A stretch of DNA of 64,000 bases from Hydractinia symbiolongicarpus (Eukaryota > Cnidaria > Hydrozoa > Anthoathecata > Hydractiniidae): assembly GCF_029227915.1 (NCBI RefSeq), contig NC_079882.1, forward strand, positions 6,138,001 through 6,202,000, read 5' to 3'. Made by a program: the position numbers and the translations under genes. Position 1 is the stretch's first letter; each line of letters starts with the position of its first letter. Positions 42,901 through 55,499 of the stretch are shown piece after piece. The notes below the pieces were generated by a model. It was given only the letters and a program-made list of their open reading frames with translations. It made no database searches and was not told the DNA's origin.

Positions 42901-43981
42901 TTAAAGTTGAAAACAGTAAATATTTAATATAATAAATATAAATACCATATAAAGTTTAATTTAAACATTAAGATACGTTTTTTAAACTTTTCTGGGTTCA
43001 GCCTGAATGTTTCTTTAACACTGTTGACCCCTATATCTTTAAACCTTAAAAATGCTGTTTAGCAAGAACTCTGTTTGTTTATTCATTTTTTTGAATATCA
43101 TTGAAATTTTATATAGCTAACAGTAGAGTACCTATAACCTGAGCCTCTTGTTTCTTATTAAAAAAGACGCATGTATACCTTTATGTGGTGTTTTGGAACG
43201 GTGACTGACCTTTTGGGTTTATTTTTAGGCCAAAGAGCTAGGCACAAATATTTCAACGAAGGTGAAACTTTTGTTTTGTACCGAATTACTTTGTTAAGTT
43301 CACTTCTTTGTACATTCTTTTCACTTTGTTTATATTTTTTTTCACAACGCAGGCAAATGAAGGAAAGTTAGTTGATGAAGTATCATCGTCATTGCACGGA
43401 GCAGCTTCAAAGGTACGTGTGGCATACGAGTACTCCTACGTAGTTCTTTTTATTGTGGTTCTTATCAATATAACGAAATTTATGGATCGTTTTTTTTATA
43501 GGCACAGGAGTATGGTGTGAAAGGATGGTATAATTTGCAATCTTACTTAGGTTATAGTACAAGCCAATCCATAACAAACGGGGGAACCGCTGGGAATAGT
43601 TCATCTGAAATGCAAGAGAAGAAAGATGCGGGCGGCTATGGCGGTTTGTCTGCAGACAATGGTGTGAATCCATTTCAGGCTGCGATGGAGATCAGAAAAA
43701 AAGAAAAAGAAGAGAGCAAAACGGAAGATTTGCTGGACGCTTCGTCGTCGGGTGCGAATGACGGATGGGAAACCGCTGATTGGGGTGGCGAGTCACGCGA
43801 TGATTGGAACAGCGATGACTGGGGAAACGAGCAAACTCCTGTGAAGACAAAAAAGAAAAACATAATTAAACAGGACAGCTGGGGCAATGACGTAGACGAG
43901 TGGGAAAACTGGTTAAATGACGATTCTACTACGTCAGCACCGAAGAATCGGTCACCAGCTGTTAGGAAGAAGGGAGAATAA
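36934..43981 (+). CDS. ARFGAP1: ADP-ribosylation factor GTPase-activating protein 1
   Basis: ARFGAP1 triggers GTP hydrolysis on Arf1 and so controls COPI coat release at the Golgi. Exons: 36934-36993, 39957-40066, 40166-40223, 40342-40455, 40761-40957, 41038-41106, 41763-41842, 41923-41954, 42060-42116, 42200-42256, 43229-43261, 43353-43412, 43502-43981. Phases agree throughout, giving 468 aa. The start [10 protein letters not shown] matches the family. The zinc finger is split by intron 1 (CFEC ... CLDC), and the catalytic arginine is in GKHRGLGVH. The membrane-curvature sensor (ALPS) is in [14 protein letters not shown]. The C-terminus has repeated DW/GW motifs ([18 protein letters not shown]), which bind coat and adaptor proteins in homologues. 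Intron 1 is almost 3 kb and full of repeats. Confidence 0.95.
37682..37924 (-). mobile_element. Fragment of a non-LTR retrotransposon endonuclease
   Basis: An 80-codon open fragment contains [20 protein letters not shown] followed by YRPPGG, the pattern around the central strands of LINE apurinic-type endonucleases. Neither the N-terminal nor the catalytic C-terminal part of the domain is present. It lies in ARFGAP1 intron 1, antisense to the gene. Confidence 0.6.
38280..38490. repeat. 53-bp minisatellite, four units
   Basis: Units begin at gcatttta at about 38280, 38333, 38401 and 38453, spaced 53, 68 and 52 bp. Each is built from gcattttaaaagtttataa followed by an acgaaaagcggcgatagaaa-type half. 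Two further units lie at about 38752-38850. One and a half units, identical to 38401-38476, also occur at 34516-34591. Confidence 0.8.
38516..39384. mobile_element. Mariner-like MITE in ARFGAP1 intron 1
   Basis: Perfect inverted ends of 22 bp begin cagtacagtctgaatgta at 38516, with the mirror ending at 39384. TA flanks both sides (38514-38515 and 39385-39386). CAGT ends and a TA target duplication are typical of Tc1/mariner relatives. There is no transposase ORF. Two units of the local minisatellite lie inside it. Confidence 0.8.
40117..40140. repeat. AT dinucleotide repeat
   Basis: Twelve TA/AT units lie in ARFGAP1 intron 2, 25 bp before the exon 3 acceptor. Confidence 0.9.
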
Positions 43982-46343
43982 CTAATTCACATCAATTTAA
44001 AAATTTGCAAGTTTTGAAACCTGTGTAACGAAGTGAAACTTCGCGAAGAAATCTTCCTGAAAGGACCTGTTGTTATGCAATAGGTGGTTATTTTTGTGAT
44101 TTTATTTTGTGTCTTTTTTTATTGTCAGAGATAATGTGTCGGAGGTTCGACGTATTTCTGTCAAAAACCCAACGACTTCATTTTCCTTGATAAGTTTTAT
44201 AAATTTCGTAATTTTCGCAAGATTTCTAATTTCACGAATGTGTCAAGCCTCAAAAGAGCCAAATTTTTTGAAAATTATTTGAGGTGTTAGTTACATAAAT
44301 CGCCCTAACGTAAAAATAGCCCATAAAAAATTCCTGGAAAAACTTCGATTCAGCGTTTCGCGAAAATTTAGATATTGGATGTACTTTCTTATATTTTTAC
44401 TTTGTAGAGAAGCAGCATTTTGTGGTCGACACTTCTCTTGCATTTTAAGTAACTTTCACAGTAATATATTTGATAGACAGGTTTTTCTCCACCTTGCAAA
44501 ATTTACCATATCGGTGGATGCAAACAGTCAATATTTTCCCTTAGTAATCCTTCTCCATAATAAACTTTTGTGTTTTGTCCTAATAAGCGAGAGTTCGTGT
44601 ACGTAAAGTTTTATGTGAAAGAAGTATATAAGAAAGATTTTCATGATTTTATGGTGAAGTATATATTAGTAAACAATTTTTTGTCAATTTGTAGTGCGCA
44701 TGCGTAGTAATTTACATTTATAGAATTATATTTATTTATCATTTTAAAATATGTCTTTAATTCTACCCCAGCTTGTTTCTTCAAACAAATTATTAACTGC
44801 AATCTTGTTACAGCTATCGCTCTTTTTAAAATTAGGCAGTACAAAATAGTATCAGTTCTTCGTCCAATTCTACAAATTGGCTAAAAGCAGTACCAATTTG
44901 CAATATTTCTTAGCCGGTAGACGAGCAGATGCGTAGGAAGGTACCAAATCATATAAAGAAAAAGTTTTGAAAAAATTTTTATTCATTGCAAAACATTTAA
45001 ACTTGGCTGGAACAACAAGTCCAATTCTCTTTTTCTCTCCCATCCATTACATTCACTATAATTAAATTAGAATCATCTGTTTGAAGATTGGTTGTTCAGT
45101 TTTGATAACTCGATTGGTATGTGTCCAAAAAGAAGTTCTTGTTCATCTTTACTGTCTGCATCTCCAGGTGTGTTCTAATTTTGGTTTTTGTGCTTTAATG
45201 TTTGTAACCCGAAATTCTTAAAAGCAGAAATATAATATAAGCGCCGGTCTCTTATTAGCACCGCCTCTATTAAGTGCAGCATCAAAAAAGTAAAAGTTTA
45301 ATACGCGGCGCTTATTTGAGGAAATACGGTACACTTTGACATAATTAAAATCACTATTGCCGAATTTTTTAATTTAATCGCTTTTTGCCGACTAATTTTT
45401 AGATAAAAAACGACCACAAAAGTTTGAATTTACAAAAAGGTTTTCTAATAGAATTTCACTAAGAACACGATGAAAACTATAAAATCAATCAATTTCAATG
45501 ATTATTTTTATTTTTATTTCATCTGCTTTCGTTTTCAGCTTTTGCTTCGTCCTTTTCTCCTCGGCACTCTTTCCTCTGCTACGTTCACTTGAAACTTTAT
45601 TCAGACTGATACAAGGCTAAGTTTCGTGTTCTCTTTATTACCGTTTCATAGTTAAGTTGAAAAATGGGCAAAAATCAAAATGTACAAATAGGAAAAAAAA
45701 TGGCAAAAAAGTTTAGACAACAAGAATTGTAGGTTGGGAAATAATATTGGTCATTCAGCAAAAATTTGGTCACTTACCGTTAAACAAGTTCGCGTTAAGT
45801 CGTTCCCTTAAACCTTCCGTATTTCGAAACCGTTCACATCAGAGGGAAAAACCGGGAAAAGTATTATGTTGACTTAAGCAAAAAACTTGAAATTTCCTAT
45901 ATTATCGAATAACTAAATCTGTGAGTCCTAATTCGTTTGTAAACAGGCAAGAAGTAAGCGGATCGTACGTATGTCTTATATAGAAGGAATGCATAATTAT
46001 TTTCGGGACAAAAAATATCAAAACGTAGTGCAAGATGCGAGCCGAAACTGATGCTTTATAGCCTCCACTTATAATTTATATATATCCAAATAAAATGACC
46101 AACAGAGCCTTGCTTTTAAATAATAAATTTTCTTTTTTGATAAAAATCACCGTGTTTTTTTTTTTCTTAACTAACGCCCAAAATGTACGTCACGGTTCGT
46201 TACATTTCAGCTTTTTGCCTCGTTTAGCAGCTGCCATTTTTGTTTCAGGACTCACTCACATAAGCATGGAAGTTTATCTCAACTTTTACAGCTGATAGTC
46301 AGCAAAACGCATGTAAAAATGTTTTTATTTACATTATAGCAAC
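43982..46343. other. Spacer between ARFGAP1 and the cysteine protease
   Basis: No gene seen. A degenerate repeat at 45241-45332 contains gcgcttatttgaggaaatac. A relative with the same gcgcttatttga word lies at 32967-33020. The last 300 bp before the protease are pyrimidine-rich and end in acattatag, 4 bp before its ATG. Confidence 0.4.
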
Positions 46344-49300
46344 ATGCGTTTACTTTTTTTATCGTTGCTTTTGTGTATTGAAATCATAAGCAAACATCAA
46401 TACGTACATTCAAGTTACTTATCGCATATTGTGCAGAAAAAAACTTTGATAGAACTTCCTGTGGATGTTGAACAAAAATATTATGTCGCAAGCACTGCTC
46501 GAGCCAGAGTTCAACAGATATCGAGTTACAGTTCGGACCATGTTGCTGAGCGGACGTCCGAGGAACCTCTAAACAAAGAACAAAAATTAACTAACGTAAG
46601 TGCAACCAGAGATGTCAGTAAAAACAAGACAGTCGATGGACAATCTGACGAACCTGAGGAATGCGCGGAAGATGATACAAGCGCGGATGGTAAAGAAGAT
46701 GAATTTGTTAGTGGCGTACAGGCGATTAACAGTTTAACGAAAGATGAGAAACTTTTATATAAGAAGGACAATAAAAAGAAATCAGAGAAAAAGAAGAAGA
46801 AGAAAAACGAATTTTCTACTGATATTGACTTGAAAGAAATACAAAATCTATTCAAAGGTAAAGACATTGAAAAGTTCCAAGAAAACTTCACTGCAAAAAT
46901 GAAAAAGAAAGCCTTTGAAGAAATTAAAAAGAAACTATATAACAAAGAATCTAAATTAAAAATTTTAGACTCGTTTGATTCAGTTGATAACAACACCGAC
47001 ATAAAACTCCACGAAATGCTGGAAAAAGCATTAAAGAAAGAAGAAGACAGTATTAAATATAAAATAAATTTCCCGATGTTTTATCACGCGGTAGGAACTA
47101 TAACTCTGCCGTTTGATGATCTAGTGGAGCCGTTTGAAACTTGGTACGCTGGTGAATTAAACATGAGCAGAATTGATTATTATTATGGTGAGGTTAAACT
47201 AAATTTAAAAGGACTGGCGTCAACTATGATGTCACAAAATTTACTTGTGCACCTCTCGTAATTTGCAGAACTGAGATGAAACAAGTCAGTTTCATCGCAG
47301 ATGGGGACAATTTTGAAAGAGCACTCTTAACTTCAACAGAAAGGAAATCTCCGGCTTCACAATGTTATTGATTTAAGATCTTCCATCTTATTCTAATTTT
47401 TTAATGTTTTATAAATATAAATATACTTTTCGTTGAAATATGGGTATTATTAAAGGGACTAGTCGTCAACCCGTGGAAAAATCCACAGGGTCCTTTAGCA
47501 TTTTGTGTTTCCGTAACACGACTTTTTCCTCGCGCACAAACAGACAGACGGAATACGGCTATTTTAAAAGAGATAGTAATATATATTCCAACCTGAATGA
47601 ATAGTGTAAGTGGACCACTAAGGAAAGGTTCTGGCATATTTGATTAGGGGTAAAAAAACACCTTTTAATCCCATCTATGACATGTGGCAACACCTTTTCC
47701 AATTTGATCTTGCCTTTTAACTTTCTTTCTTTCCTTCTTTTTCATTATTTTTTCTTTTTTAATTATTTATTTTCAAACCCAATTTGACTTCTCTTCACAT
47801 CGTTTTCATCGAAGTCTTAACAGGTAAAACCTGTGTCTTACCATATATCTTTTTTCACACAATTTTCTAGGTATGGATAAAAGCTATCAACGAGGTGACA
47901 TTGGTAAACACGGAGTCGTAGTGAAGATTACTCCCGCTCACTGGAGCAAAAAAGCAGACCTGGATGAGAACACTATATCCTGTTGGTACAAAGAAGAATC
48001 AAAATGGTCGAACAGAAGAGGACAAACCGTTATTCCCATGAATGTAAAAAAGTTTAAGGTACATATATATATATATATTTAGATACATTTGACTGGTATA
48101 TACATTGATATATTTTTCGTAAAATTATGTTTGCCACAATTTGAAAAAACAGCACATATACAACTTCATATTAAAAAGTTTTTTTAGTCACCATTTCTTA
48201 ACATCAAAAATCTTTCTTTATGAAGAGTTGCATTTCAATTCATTTATTTTAGTATGCTGGCCCACATCGATTCAATGGTGTTCCTGCTTTTAAATTTGTT
48301 TATCAAAAACGCTTCGTGGATAAAAATAATACATACACATTTCACGTTAGCCAATCAAAACCGTATAAACCATTGCGCTACGAAATGATTGGCTACGATC
48401 ATTTATTGCGGTCTCACTACGACCACTACATTATTGATTACTTTTCATTCGAACCGTGGAAGTTCGACTATAAAGTACTTCAAATTCCGAAAGGTTAGTT
48501 CTGTTAAACAACCATATTTTGTCTCTATAATAATAGGCCCTTATCTGTCTGTCTGTTTTTCGGCCAAATCCGGGCTATGCTAAGCTACGCTCGAAATCTT
48601 AAAGCTACATATAACAAACGCGATACATTTTTATCGACTTTGCTTCGATAGGCGAATTTCGATGGATTTTCCACGACTAACGACTAGTGGTGTAGGTAAC
48701 AGTTAACTACTAACTCCAAGTCCGTGCTCGAATCAGTGTTTTTGTTACAGTAACCAATGGAAATATGTACGGAACTTCCCTAACTAACTCACCTCACCCC
48801 TCCATCTAATAACCCCCTTCCCCCCCCCCCCACACACACACACACACCAATAATCTTGCACTCTCGTAATCATTTTTGCCAAATAAGCCCCCGGAGTACT
48901 TAATCGAGTATTTACCGTATGTATTTATTTTTCGTAGAGTTTAAATGTTACAAAAAATTAAAGAAAATGAAATCACATTTTGAAGCAAACCCAATGTGGG
49001 ATTTTTTACATAGTGAAGAGCCGGGACATCGAGAAAACGAACTTAGCGAGACTTACACAACTTATAAACACAAACATGATAAACAATACGACGATTTGGA
49101 AAATCAGAAACGGAAAGATATATTTAGACATAACGCACGGTAATGACTATAAAAAAGTTTATGAATTATCGCAAAAGTAACATACAACAAACCCAGCTCA
49201 GACAAGAAAACAACTGTTCAAGTTTTAAGAAGACTGCCTGACTTCTTTTTCTCTACTTTTTTTACTGCTGCATTTTTGTTTTGTTTTCTTTTCTCACTTC

Positions 49301-51700
49301 CTTCTCTAAACGGCAGGCTCATCAAACTAGAACGTCTTGTACGTTATCAACAATTTCAATATTCTTTGAGATGCCTTGAATTTAAGCCGATTATTTGTCG
49401 TGTAATTTTTAATGTTTCACGGTAAAACTTGTTAGGGATTTTTTTAAGTTCTTTGTGCATTCTAATAATCGAGCAAAATTTCTCTTTTACAGCTTCGTAC
49501 ACTCTCATAATCGAGCAAAATTGAATTATTCTTTGGAGTTGAATCATTTTTCTGATCTCTCCGACGAAGAATTTGAAATGATGAAAGGACAACCCAATGT
49601 TGATACTCCAGATATGCAAAAAGAAATAAATGATATTCCTCAACTGCGCTTGGAAATTCCAACAACGCCTTTGCCAACAAATTTAGACTGGAGAGATTAC
49701 GGTAAATATGTATACTTTTTTTACTTTATACGCCAATATCACAAAAAGTGCACCGATTTTAGAAAGTATAATACCCGCGAAACTCATTTTAAAATGTGCT
49801 TCTTACGCAAATAAATGCATAGGATTTTGTCTCAATTTTGTGATTTGCGTATAGAACACGAGATAAAAATACAGCATAACGGATTTCGGTTTATTTTTAT
49901 TTTCTCTTGCCATTGTTCTTTTTTGTTTTTATTTTTTATTATTCCCAACCTTGTTGTACTTATAAAATTGTTCTGAAAAAAAGAAAACTGTAACCAATTA
50001 CAATCGTTGGTTCCTCACCTCCACAAATTCCTTCCATTTTGACAATTCGCAAAAACTTACACCCGCAAATTTGAACCTTAATTTTTCGCGAAAAATTATC
50101 CATTTGCATCAAAAATGAATGCACGCTACAATTTGATCCAGTATTTTTGCTTAAGAATCATTTACTCAGATCAATCAAATGGTATTAAAAAAACGCAACT
50201 CACTTTTTTAGGCGTTGTAAGTGCAGTACACAGTCAAAGTTTTTGTGCTTCGTGTTGGGCGTTCTCTGCAGTTGGAGCAATCGAGGCTGCCTTTGCTATT
50301 CAAGTAAGTTTTTTTGATTTTTTAACAATGTATAAAAGATATATGATAGATATATATATGATAGATATATAAAAAATCATAAGCATAAAGCTAATCCGTC
50401 AATAATTTTAAAACGGCCTGAAGTAAATTGTGATGCACCTTAGAATGGCAGTTTAGAAGAATTATCTGTACAAGAGCTGATTGATTGTAGTTGGGGATAT
50501 GATAACAACGGGTGTCGAGGAGGATGGTCATGGCGTGCTCTGAAGTTTGTTGGTGAACACGGATTGGCAACAAGAAAGAGTTATGGAAAATATTTAGGAC
50601 AGGTAAAGTACATATTCTTCTTCGTCCCACTCTTTGTGGTGCTAAACTCTAACTCCAGCTTTAAAGCCTCTGCGAGGGAGAGTTGAGAGCACTTATTGGA
50701 GAGGATGTTAATAAGCTATTTTTATAATAGAGGCTCTTGGTGGACAGGCATACTCAACCAGCGTAAGCGATTAATAGATGGATACTGTGACACAGGCGGT
50801 TCATAATTTTTCATGTTTAACCATTATTAAAAAGAAGTAATCAAGCGGCTATGTTATTGTAAGCAGTCACTCTTACCTAGAATGTCTTATTGAAGCATAG
50901 AAGATTTACCGTAAGCGAGTAATATAGAGGCGAATTGTTCCCTTCATATTTATTTTCATCTTAGGAGAGTTACTGTCATTGTGGAAAGAAGGACAATTGT
51001 GAAATGATAAAAAAGATATCTTATCGAACTATTGAAAAACATGATGGTGAAAAGTTAAAAGTTGCTCTCTCGATGTTCGGTCCTGGAAGTATATCAGTGC
51101 AATGTGCAAGAAAGACATTTAAATTCTATTCTTCAGGAATATATGATGATCCCAAATGTGGTAAGTGTGACCATATATTTCACAAAGTGTATCAGAGCTA
51201 GCCAAAATTGGTTCCAGTAAAAAAACTTTGAATCTGGTCCTTTAAACCAACGAAGACAAATACATGCAATAAATAGCTTTTGGATATAAGTTATATTCTT
51301 TTTATATAGGCAACCTTCGCCTTCATATCTAGTGCAGCTTAATGTCTTTGCAATTATTTTTTCAGGAAATAAAACAGACCATGCAGTTGTTATTGTTGGT
51401 TATGGAGAAGAAAACCAAATTCCATACTGGTTGATAAAAAATAGTTGGGGAAAACTTTGGGGAAATAAAGGTTATATAAAAATAGCGATGAAAAAAGACT
51501 TGTGCGGTGTATTACAAAATGGAGCTCTGATGGTTTCAATGGGAACCTGGAAAGAGAACGGATTTCCTTTTCAAAAAATGAAGAAAAGAAAAAAAGAAAC
51601 CACAGAAAATTTTAGTAAATTACAGAACGAAGAAAGCATATTAGATTTATTTTCACCTTCTGATCACGTGACTAGATACATCGAAGAAAATAAATATTAA
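46344..51700 (+). CDS. Papain-family protease of the 26/29-kDa (cfaD-like) type with long Lys-rich extension
   Basis: This is a C1A cysteine protease, probably lysosomal or secreted. Exons: 46344-47187, 47871-48058, 48253-48493, 48938-49139, 49493-49701, 50212-50303, 50444-50602, 50965-51160, 51366-51700. Phases agree, giving 821 aa, well above the roughly 550 aa I expect for the family. A signal peptide ([17 protein letters not shown]) leads into a charged, Lys/Glu-rich region up to about residue 235. The family-specific N-terminal domain follows ([20 protein letters not shown], later [13 protein letters not shown]). Next come an ERFNIN-type propeptide ([20 protein letters not shown]) and [11 protein letters not shown]. 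The protease triad is complete: Cys576 in FCASCWAFS, His716 in KTDHAVV, Asn736 in IKNSWG, with oxyanion Gln570. A basic tail of about 50 residues follows the catalytic domain. Confidence 0.88.
47457..47570. repeat. Dispersed repeat, inverted relative of 29275-29520
   Basis: It contains actagtcgtcaacccgtgga near the start and cagacagacggaatac near the end, the reverse complement of words in the block at 29.3-29.5 kb. It lies in the first intron of the cysteine protease gene. No coding capacity. Confidence 0.55.
48820..48847. repeat. Poly-C / CA repeat
   Basis: A run of eleven or more C is followed by a CA dinucleotide repeat, in the third intron of the protease gene. Confidence 0.85.
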
Positions 51701-52142
51701 TACGCACCTTGTTCCAGACCTCTCTCGATATATCCAGATATCGCAATATTTTATAGTTTTCGTTTATTATTCATAATGATTTACAAAAACAATAAACGTG
51801 TTATTCACAAGAGAATTGATTTTATCAATACTTCTTTTTACTACACCTTATGCACCTGCGACTTATTAGGATAGATTTTTTTTCCCAGTTTTTCTTTATT
51901 CTTATTTCATATTTTTGCACCTGCATTGGAAAACATTCGAGACCAGAAAAGAACATGTATTGAGTGTTTCACAGGTAAACTATCTGTTGTTGCCAATATT
52001 TGTAATTATTTATTTGTTTATGCTAGTTTTATTTGTTTGCTTGTGTTATATTTACTTGTTTGTTTTTCTTCCAAACAACTAGTTAATACAATTTCGCAAA
52101 TTATAATTTTAGAAGATTTGATTGAGACTGAAATCACTGAAG

Positions 52143-53075
52143 ATGACGATAGACGTGAAAGGATTGGTTCGCGAGTATATCCTCATTATTGTCCTTTACT
52201 GTATCGATTTGGGTACAGAATTTGCATGTTATTCTGAAATACAGAATTCTCGTTCTCGCTACGAGAGCCATTTGTCTAAAAGTGCGGTTTACTTGTTCAA
52301 CAGGACAACTAAGTTTGGAGTATGTCAATCAGGAGAATGGGATAGAGAAGAATTTCAACTCAAAGTTGATGTTTACGGACGAGTCGTTGCGGCTTATCTC
52401 TTCTTTCTCGTCATCTCTGGCTTCATATTTATTTGTTACTGTGCTGCGTATTTCTGGTTTGTTCTTCGGGCCTGGCATCGTGCGACGTACGTTGAAGACA
52501 ACCGCGATCAAATCGTTCGAGTGAAATTTGCTTTTGGCTTCCTGCTCAGTTTTGTTCTTGATATTCCAGGCTCTTGTATTGCTGTTGTGTTATATTCAAT
52601 GCGTTACGGAGAGCGCGGCTTACACTGTTGGGATTGTGCCCAAGATCCGACAGGTTGTTTTAAGAAGCAGGAGCTCGAACATCGTATCTACATGTCTCAA
52701 GTGGTAATTGTGGTGATGCTTTTTGGATTAGTCGCTGTTTCTTTGTGGAAGGGAATAACAACATTTTACAGATGGTCGAAAACAGATAAAGTCGATTGCT
52801 GGCAGATACGTGGCTGTGTAGCGCTCTTTGTTGGAACATACTATGTCGTGATCATACTCACGCCCGCACTTGGTGTATTCAAGTACAAGTTCTTCATGCT
52901 ACCTTCACAAAAAGAAAATGTTTTCGCCAATATCACTGATAGTTTGTTCATGATAGGAATGCTTGGCTGGGTAATCTTTCTCGTTGTTGGTTGTTGTTTC
53001 CCGATTCTCAGGTGTATCCGAATCGGTTCGCCAGCGAATTTGTTAAATTCAAAGAAAACATATCAAAATGTATAA
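52143..53075 (+). CDS. Multi-pass membrane protein of unknown family
   Basis: I do not recognise this protein. It is a single 310-aa frame. Five to six hydrophobic helices are visible, roughly at residues 12-30, 85-112, 125-150, 188-206, 225-248 and 264-288. An extracellular-type loop after helix 1 carries an N-glycosylation site (NRTT). A short Cys cluster (HCWDCAQDPTGC) lies between helices 3 and 4. A second NIT site precedes the last helix. The chosen ATG (MTIDVKGLV) is the first in frame and follows an acceptor-like tataattttag by 30 bp. It could be a lineage-specific receptor or channel-like protein, but no motif decides this. Confidence 0.65.
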   Translation: MTIDVKGLVREYILIIVLYCIDLGTEFACYSEIQNSRSRYESHLSKSAVYLFNRTTKFGVCQSGEWDREEFQLKVDVYGRVVAAYLFFLVISGFIFICYCAAYFWFVLRAWHRATYVEDNRDQIVRVKFAFGFLLSFVLDIPGSCIAVVLYSMRYGERGLHCWDCAQDPTGCFKKQELEHRIYMSQVVIVVMLFGLVAVSLWKGITTFYRWSKTDKVDCWQIRGCVALFVGTYYVVIILTPALGVFKYKFFMLPSQKENVFANITDSLFMIGMLGWVIFLVVGCCFPILRCIRIGSPANLLNSKKTYQNV

Positions 53076-53179
53076 AAACAATGAAATGCAACGCGAAAAA
53101 GGTTTGCCAGCATAAAGATACATTCACAGAGCTAAACAGCGTTATTGGAAACGAATGCAATGTCTTAAGTAAACTTTAG

Positions 53180-54592
53180 AATTAACTAATTTAAGTAAGG
53201 GTATCATATCATTGTATGATCACTTCAATAATATATTTATTTTTACATATTATTAATATATAATAATTATTACTACCCTGATGTCAAAATTAACGATTTT
53301 AGGAGGAACATTTTAAATGTATTTTTGACGAGTGAGGAGAAAATATACAAAGAACAAGTTCCCTTTATGTGTGAGCAAATTATAAATGAAACAGTAGCTA
53401 CCTTATAACTAATCCCGCTTACAAAATACGACAAAAACGTTCACCACTGGAAAGATAATGTAAAATTGTGATGTATCAATATTATTTCATCACAACAAGC
53501 CACGGATATTATTTGCTGGTTAAGGCATAATGAGTATATGATACCACAAAAAAAAATTAAAAATTTATTCCAGTTTTCACTCGACTACGATAGGTTGTGT
53601 CAAAATCTTCCTATGTATGCACATTCCTAATCTTTCTCCGATATTTTTGTATATCCTAAGAGATGAAAATTTAACTTGTATTTAATTTGGCAATTGGTCG
53701 AAATCAGATCTTTGGCATGGATTAAATTTGGAGAGCGATAGAAGATGGTACTTGCTTGAAAATATTCTTATATTAAGTCTTATTTAAAAAATCTAAAAAA
53801 GGCAGTGTATATTGTGTTCATTCATCATTGATTTTTTTGACACCAGCACTGTAGATTTTTGAAAGAATTAACGAATAAAGTTTTTATTAAATAAAAATAT
53901 TTTAAATTTCCCATGCAGTTTGGCGTATTTTTAAAAAAACTGAACTCTAAGATCTCTAAACTTTTTCCACGCCTAATTATACCTCTTTTTCCCTTCTTCC
54001 AGAAACCGTTCGTTTTCCCTGATAACCATTTTGTTATTTTCAAGCAAATGGTCATAAAGTATCGATAATCATCGATTGACCTATTCCTGTGTTACGGATA
54101 AATTTTGAGAGGGACTGTTTTTTTTGCGGACCGCGAAGAGAAAACTTTCGCAAGACTATGTTTTTTGCAAATCTCCCGGAAAAACTTTCGCGAGAAAACA
54201 TTAAAACTTCGTCTATACGTCAATCGTCTCTTCCAACCCATCGCTACTTTCATCGTGATTCAGACCTTCAGGAGAAAGGAGCGGAGAGAGCATAAGAGCT
54301 TGGAAAAGTTTCAAACCATAAACCTTTGTGAGAACCGCAAAAATTGCGACCCTGCTCGCGAAAATTTCTGCTGGTCGTGTTAATTATTCACAAGTTTATA
54401 ATGTGATTTTTCCCTGATCTAGCAGACACTAAGTACGACTTTGCAAAAAGAAAATTTAACAGTTGAAAAAGTGATTCTGCGAGGATTTATTTTTACGTTC
54501 AAAGAATATCATTTGAGACATAATCTTTTTCCTAAAATAAGACCAGAAAGTTTTAAAATAAAATTAAATAAAAATAAATTCAAATTTTATAT
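53180..54592. other. Gene-free spacer
   Basis: I see no gene. The open frames at 53825-54055 and 54089-54383 have no recognisable domain. The second contains repeated aactttcgc words and looks like degenerate repeat sequence. Confidence 0.4.
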
Positions 54593-55444
54593 TTAAACCA
54601 ACTCTTTTAACACAGGCATATTTTCAAGTTGTTCCTCCCTAACTAAATCCCACAACACACCAGTTATTGGTTTCCGTAATTTCTGTCTGACGTTTATTAT
54701 TCTTGTCGGCGTCACGATAATATCAACGGGTAAATCATGCGTCTCTAACAACGACGTCGAAAGTTCTTTTTCCGACAATACTTGACAATCATGCACAGTA
54801 GTGACAACTGTCGTATCTTTTGACACAGCCCCCATTGTATATAAAACCGCCCACTCCATTTCGGCATAACCCATGCCTTTACCTAACCGAACTCCATTTG
54901 GCGAGCATGCGACAGAGGCCACAACAAATAAATCTATTTTGATTTTTTCTTGCGTCGTTATAGCTCGACCTAGTTCTTTAGATCCAGCTTTACTGGAGGC
55001 ACGTTTCAACTGCCAAAAACGCTTCAAAAGTTTCGGGTCTACTTCATACATAAAATCCTCACTTAGTGAAGGCGAAGGAACATATAATGTTTTTCCATGT
55101 TGCAAAGTTAAAAATCTCAAGTGCATTTGCGCGAGAGAAGGATTGATTTTTACACATTTGGCTTTTTTGAATTCACGCAATCGACTCAACTTTGTAGCAG
55201 CCATGCCGCATCGTTTGAAGTTTGGGATCTTGTTATGGCATGGTCTTGGGTAATCTTTCACGAAATTTCTTTTTTCCATTAAATCCCATATCTTTGTACG
55301 AATAGCCATCTTTAAATCGCCCTGACATGTATCACGACGCGACGGACGATCATGAAGTGAGATGTTGGTTATATGACGCGTCAAACTTTCGTCGTTAATA
55401 TCAACTCGAGTCGGTTGGTATTCTTTCTTTTTTATTTCGGTCAT
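54593..55444 (-). CDS. MTHFSD: MTHFSD-like protein (methenyltetrahydrofolate synthetase domain)
   Basis: MTHFSD carries a fold related to 5-formyltetrahydrofolate cyclo-ligase. In vertebrates it is an RNA-binding protein rather than a proven folate enzyme. This is one uninterrupted frame of 283 aa starting at MTEIKKKEYQ. The frame continues upstream of this without an earlier ATG. Family landmarks include IRTKIWDLMEKRNFV, FPRP-like DYPRPCHNKIPNFK, RLGKGMGYAEMEWAVLYTMG and VVTTVHDCQVL. Human MTHFSD has a C-terminal RRM; this protein stops right after the synthetase-like domain (ENMPVLKELV), so the RNA-binding part is absent. Intronless. Confidence 0.9.
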   Translation of the reverse strand: MTEIKKKEYQPTRVDINDESLTRHITNISLHDRPSRRDTCQGDLKMAIRTKIWDLMEKRNFVKDYPRPCHNKIPNFKRCGMAATKLSRLREFKKAKCVKINPSLAQMHLRFLTLQHGKTLYVPSPSLSEDFMYEVDPKLLKRFWQLKRASSKAGSKELGRAITTQEKIKIDLFVVASVACSPNGVRLGKGMGYAEMEWAVLYTMGAVSKDTTVVTTVHDCQVLSEKELSTSLLETHDLPVDIIVTPTRIINVRQKLRKPITGVLWDLVREEQLENMPVLKELV

Positions 55445-55499
55445 TTTACTTTTAGTTCCCTTTGAAAAAAAAACAGACTCGAACAATTGAGAAGGAGTT

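Noticed and set aside
54873-55253. 126-codon plus-strand frame
   Set aside because: It is the reverse-strand shadow of MTHFSD.
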